Assembly: GCA_041263285.1 (NCBI GenBank)
Contig: JBFSVS010000033.1
Span: 1 to 6,908, forward strand
DNA from: Acidiparvus fluvialis
GTDB lineage: Bacteria; Acidobacteriota; Holophagae; Holophagales; Holophagaceae
Direction of reading: 5' to 3'
Length of the DNA: 6,908 nt
Part shown: positions 5,843 to 6,908 of the stretch, piece after piece
Layout of the letters: every line of letters starts with the position of its first letter
Numbering within the stretch: position 1 is the first letter of the stretch
Notes under the pieces: model-generated
What the model was told of the DNA's origin: nothing
Database searches by the model: none
What the model saw: only the letters and a program-made list of their open reading frames with translations
Made by a program: the position numbers and the translations under genes

Positions 5843-6908
5843 TTAAGAGGTAAGAGGGATCTGTCGTCCTGATCCAAAAGCTTTTGGGCTGACCTTAAGA
5901 CTAAAGGGCATTTGTTTGCGTTTAAATTCAGAATGCCTGAGCAAGGTTTGGGTGCGATTAATTTTTTCACTCATCTGTGGAAAACCGAGATTGGAATTAT
6001 TGAGCTTTTCTTCAATTAAATGGAAGGGGATGCTTGATTCTAGGTGCATAGAGAGAATAAGGTCGAGTTCTCGATAAGGCATGAGTGCTTCTTCATCGGT
6101 TTGATTTGGGCTCAGTTCAGCGGAAGGGGGTCGAGCGATAATTTCATCCAGCACCTCGCCATGCATGGACTGAGCTAATTGGAAGACTCGGGATTTTAAA
6201 CAATCTCCTAAGGGGCTTAAAATTCCCACAGTATCCCCGTAAAGCGTGCAATAACCGACGGCTGCCTCGCTTTTATTGGCCGTATTGATCACGGTGACTT
6301 TGTCCGTGCCAAGAAGTTTGTGTACCGAGGGTTCGGTTGTGAGAGCCATTAGGATTTGTCCACGAATACGGCTTTGGAGGTTTTCATGGGTCCTCGCGGC
6401 GAGGGGTGTTCCTGTTTGTGTCGTTATAGCTTTTTCGAGAGAAGCATGGGGGTCGGCAATTGAAATCGTACGAAGTTCCATTCCTAATTTTTTACATTGC
6501 TCTTCCGCAAGTCTGAGGCTTTCGCTAGAGGTAATCATCGAAGGAAGCGCTACGGCTAAGACCCGACTGCTCCCCAAAGCTTCTTGAGCAAGGGTTGCGA
6601 CAACTGCACTATCAAGCCCACCGCTCATACCAAGAATTGCACCTTCAAGTCCTTGCTTGTGAAAGTTATCACGAATACCTGTTACCAGAGCTTTGCGGAG
6701 CCAATTGATATCCTCAGTAACAACCCAGGGATCTCCCGGTTTCTTCGTATCCACCCATACCAGTCCCTCCCAAAAAGAGGGGGCTCCTTGCCATAGCCCC
6801 TTTGCGGAGGCCATGCCGGATGAACCGTCGTAAATGAGAGAGGAATCAGCTCCCACTCGAGAGGCAAAAACGATGGGAATTTTATAGTGCTGAGCCTGAT
6901 CTAAAAGG
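5843..6908 (-). CDS. nadE: Glutamine-dependent NAD+ synthetase, partial (C-terminal synthetase domain)
   Basis: Catalyses the last step of NAD synthesis: deamido-NAD+ plus ATP and an amino group from glutamine give NAD+. The frame is open to the right edge, with 354 codons plus stop visible. The first residues (IPIVFASRVGADSSLIYDGSSG) are the end of the N-terminal nitrilase-type glutaminase domain, so this is the two-domain form; the catalytic Glu-Lys-Cys residues lie mostly or entirely beyond the edge. The synthetase domain shows the ATP pyrophosphatase P-loop SGGLDSAV (6607-6630), INTANKSEAAVGYCTLYGD, RPPSAELSPNQTDEEALMPY and the C-terminal FKRKQMPFSLKVSPKAFGSG. The LPSMITSSES loop lacks the aromatic residue often found there (PSxYSS). 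A GTG at 6856 is not the start, because coding continues upstream. The gene is followed by tRNA-Leu. Confidence 0.95.
   Translation of the reverse strand, partial: LLDQAQHYKIPIVFASRVGADSSLIYDGSSGMASAKGLWQGAPSFWEGLVWVDTKKPGDPWVVTEDINWLRKALVTGIRDNFHKQGLEGAILGMSGGLDSAVVATLAQEALGSSRVLAVALPSMITSSESLRLAEEQCKKLGMELRTISIADPHASLEKAITTQTGTPLAARTHENLQSRIRGQILMALTTEPSVHKLLGTDKVTVINTANKSEAAVGYCTLYGDTVGILSPLGDCLKSRVFQLAQSMHGEVLDEIIARPPSAELSPNQTDEEALMPYRELDLILSMHLESSIPFHLIEEKLNNSNLGFPQMSEKINRTQTLLRHSEFKRKQMPFSLKVSPKAFGSGRQIPLTS

Noticed and set aside
6854..6856. GTG as the start of NAD synthetase
   Set aside because: The coding frame continues with family-like sequence to the window edge and the two-domain enzyme needs an upstream glutaminase domain.
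1..6908. A new defence, mobile or biosynthetic system
   Set aside because: All confident genes belong to well-known families; no transposase, integrase, CRISPR repeats, toxin-antitoxin pair or unexplained multi-gene cluster is visible.

Overview
The window looks like an ordinary chromosomal segment of a Gram-negative, moderate-GC bacterium. A large TonB-dependent, Oar-type outer-membrane receptor implies an outer membrane. Receptors with an N-terminal carboxypeptidase-regulatory-like domain are especially common in Acidobacteriota and are also found in Myxococcota and Verrucomicrobiota. I lean towards Acidobacteriota, with low confidence, because this rests on family knowledge and no search was possible.

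Layout, left to right. Positions 1-1065 (minus) hold the N-terminal two thirds of groEL, cut by the window edge. Next comes complete groES (1091-1381, minus), preceded by a CIRCE operator (1425-1451) that overlaps the -10 of a sigma70-like promoter. This is a classic HrcA-controlled groESL operon. The divergent spacer (about 1452-1668) leads to a + strand PLP-homeostasis gene of the YggS/PLPBP family (1669-2325). That gene has its own probable promoter and a perfect 7-bp dyad just before its start codon. A symmetric hairpin with A and T runs (2328-2357) separates it from the convergent 1046-residue TonB-dependent receptor gene (2380-5520, minus). A 192-bp leader follows, then tRNA-Leu(CAA) with encoded CCA (5713-5798, minus). 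Last is the C-terminal part of a glutamine-dependent NAD+ synthetase (5843 to beyond 6908, minus), which continues past the right edge.

The genes are mostly housekeeping: protein folding, PLP homeostasis, a leucine tRNA and NAD synthesis, with one surface receptor between them. Four of the five protein genes and the tRNA lie on the minus strand; only the YggS-family gene is on the plus strand. I see no transposase, integrase, CRISPR array, toxin-antitoxin pair or defence gene, and no convincing new multi-gene system. The points worth a second look are small cis-structures: the extended dyad around CIRCE, the hairpin at the YggS-family start, and an intragenic hairpin with an anti-Shine-Dalgarno-like pyrimidine tract in the receptor mRNA.
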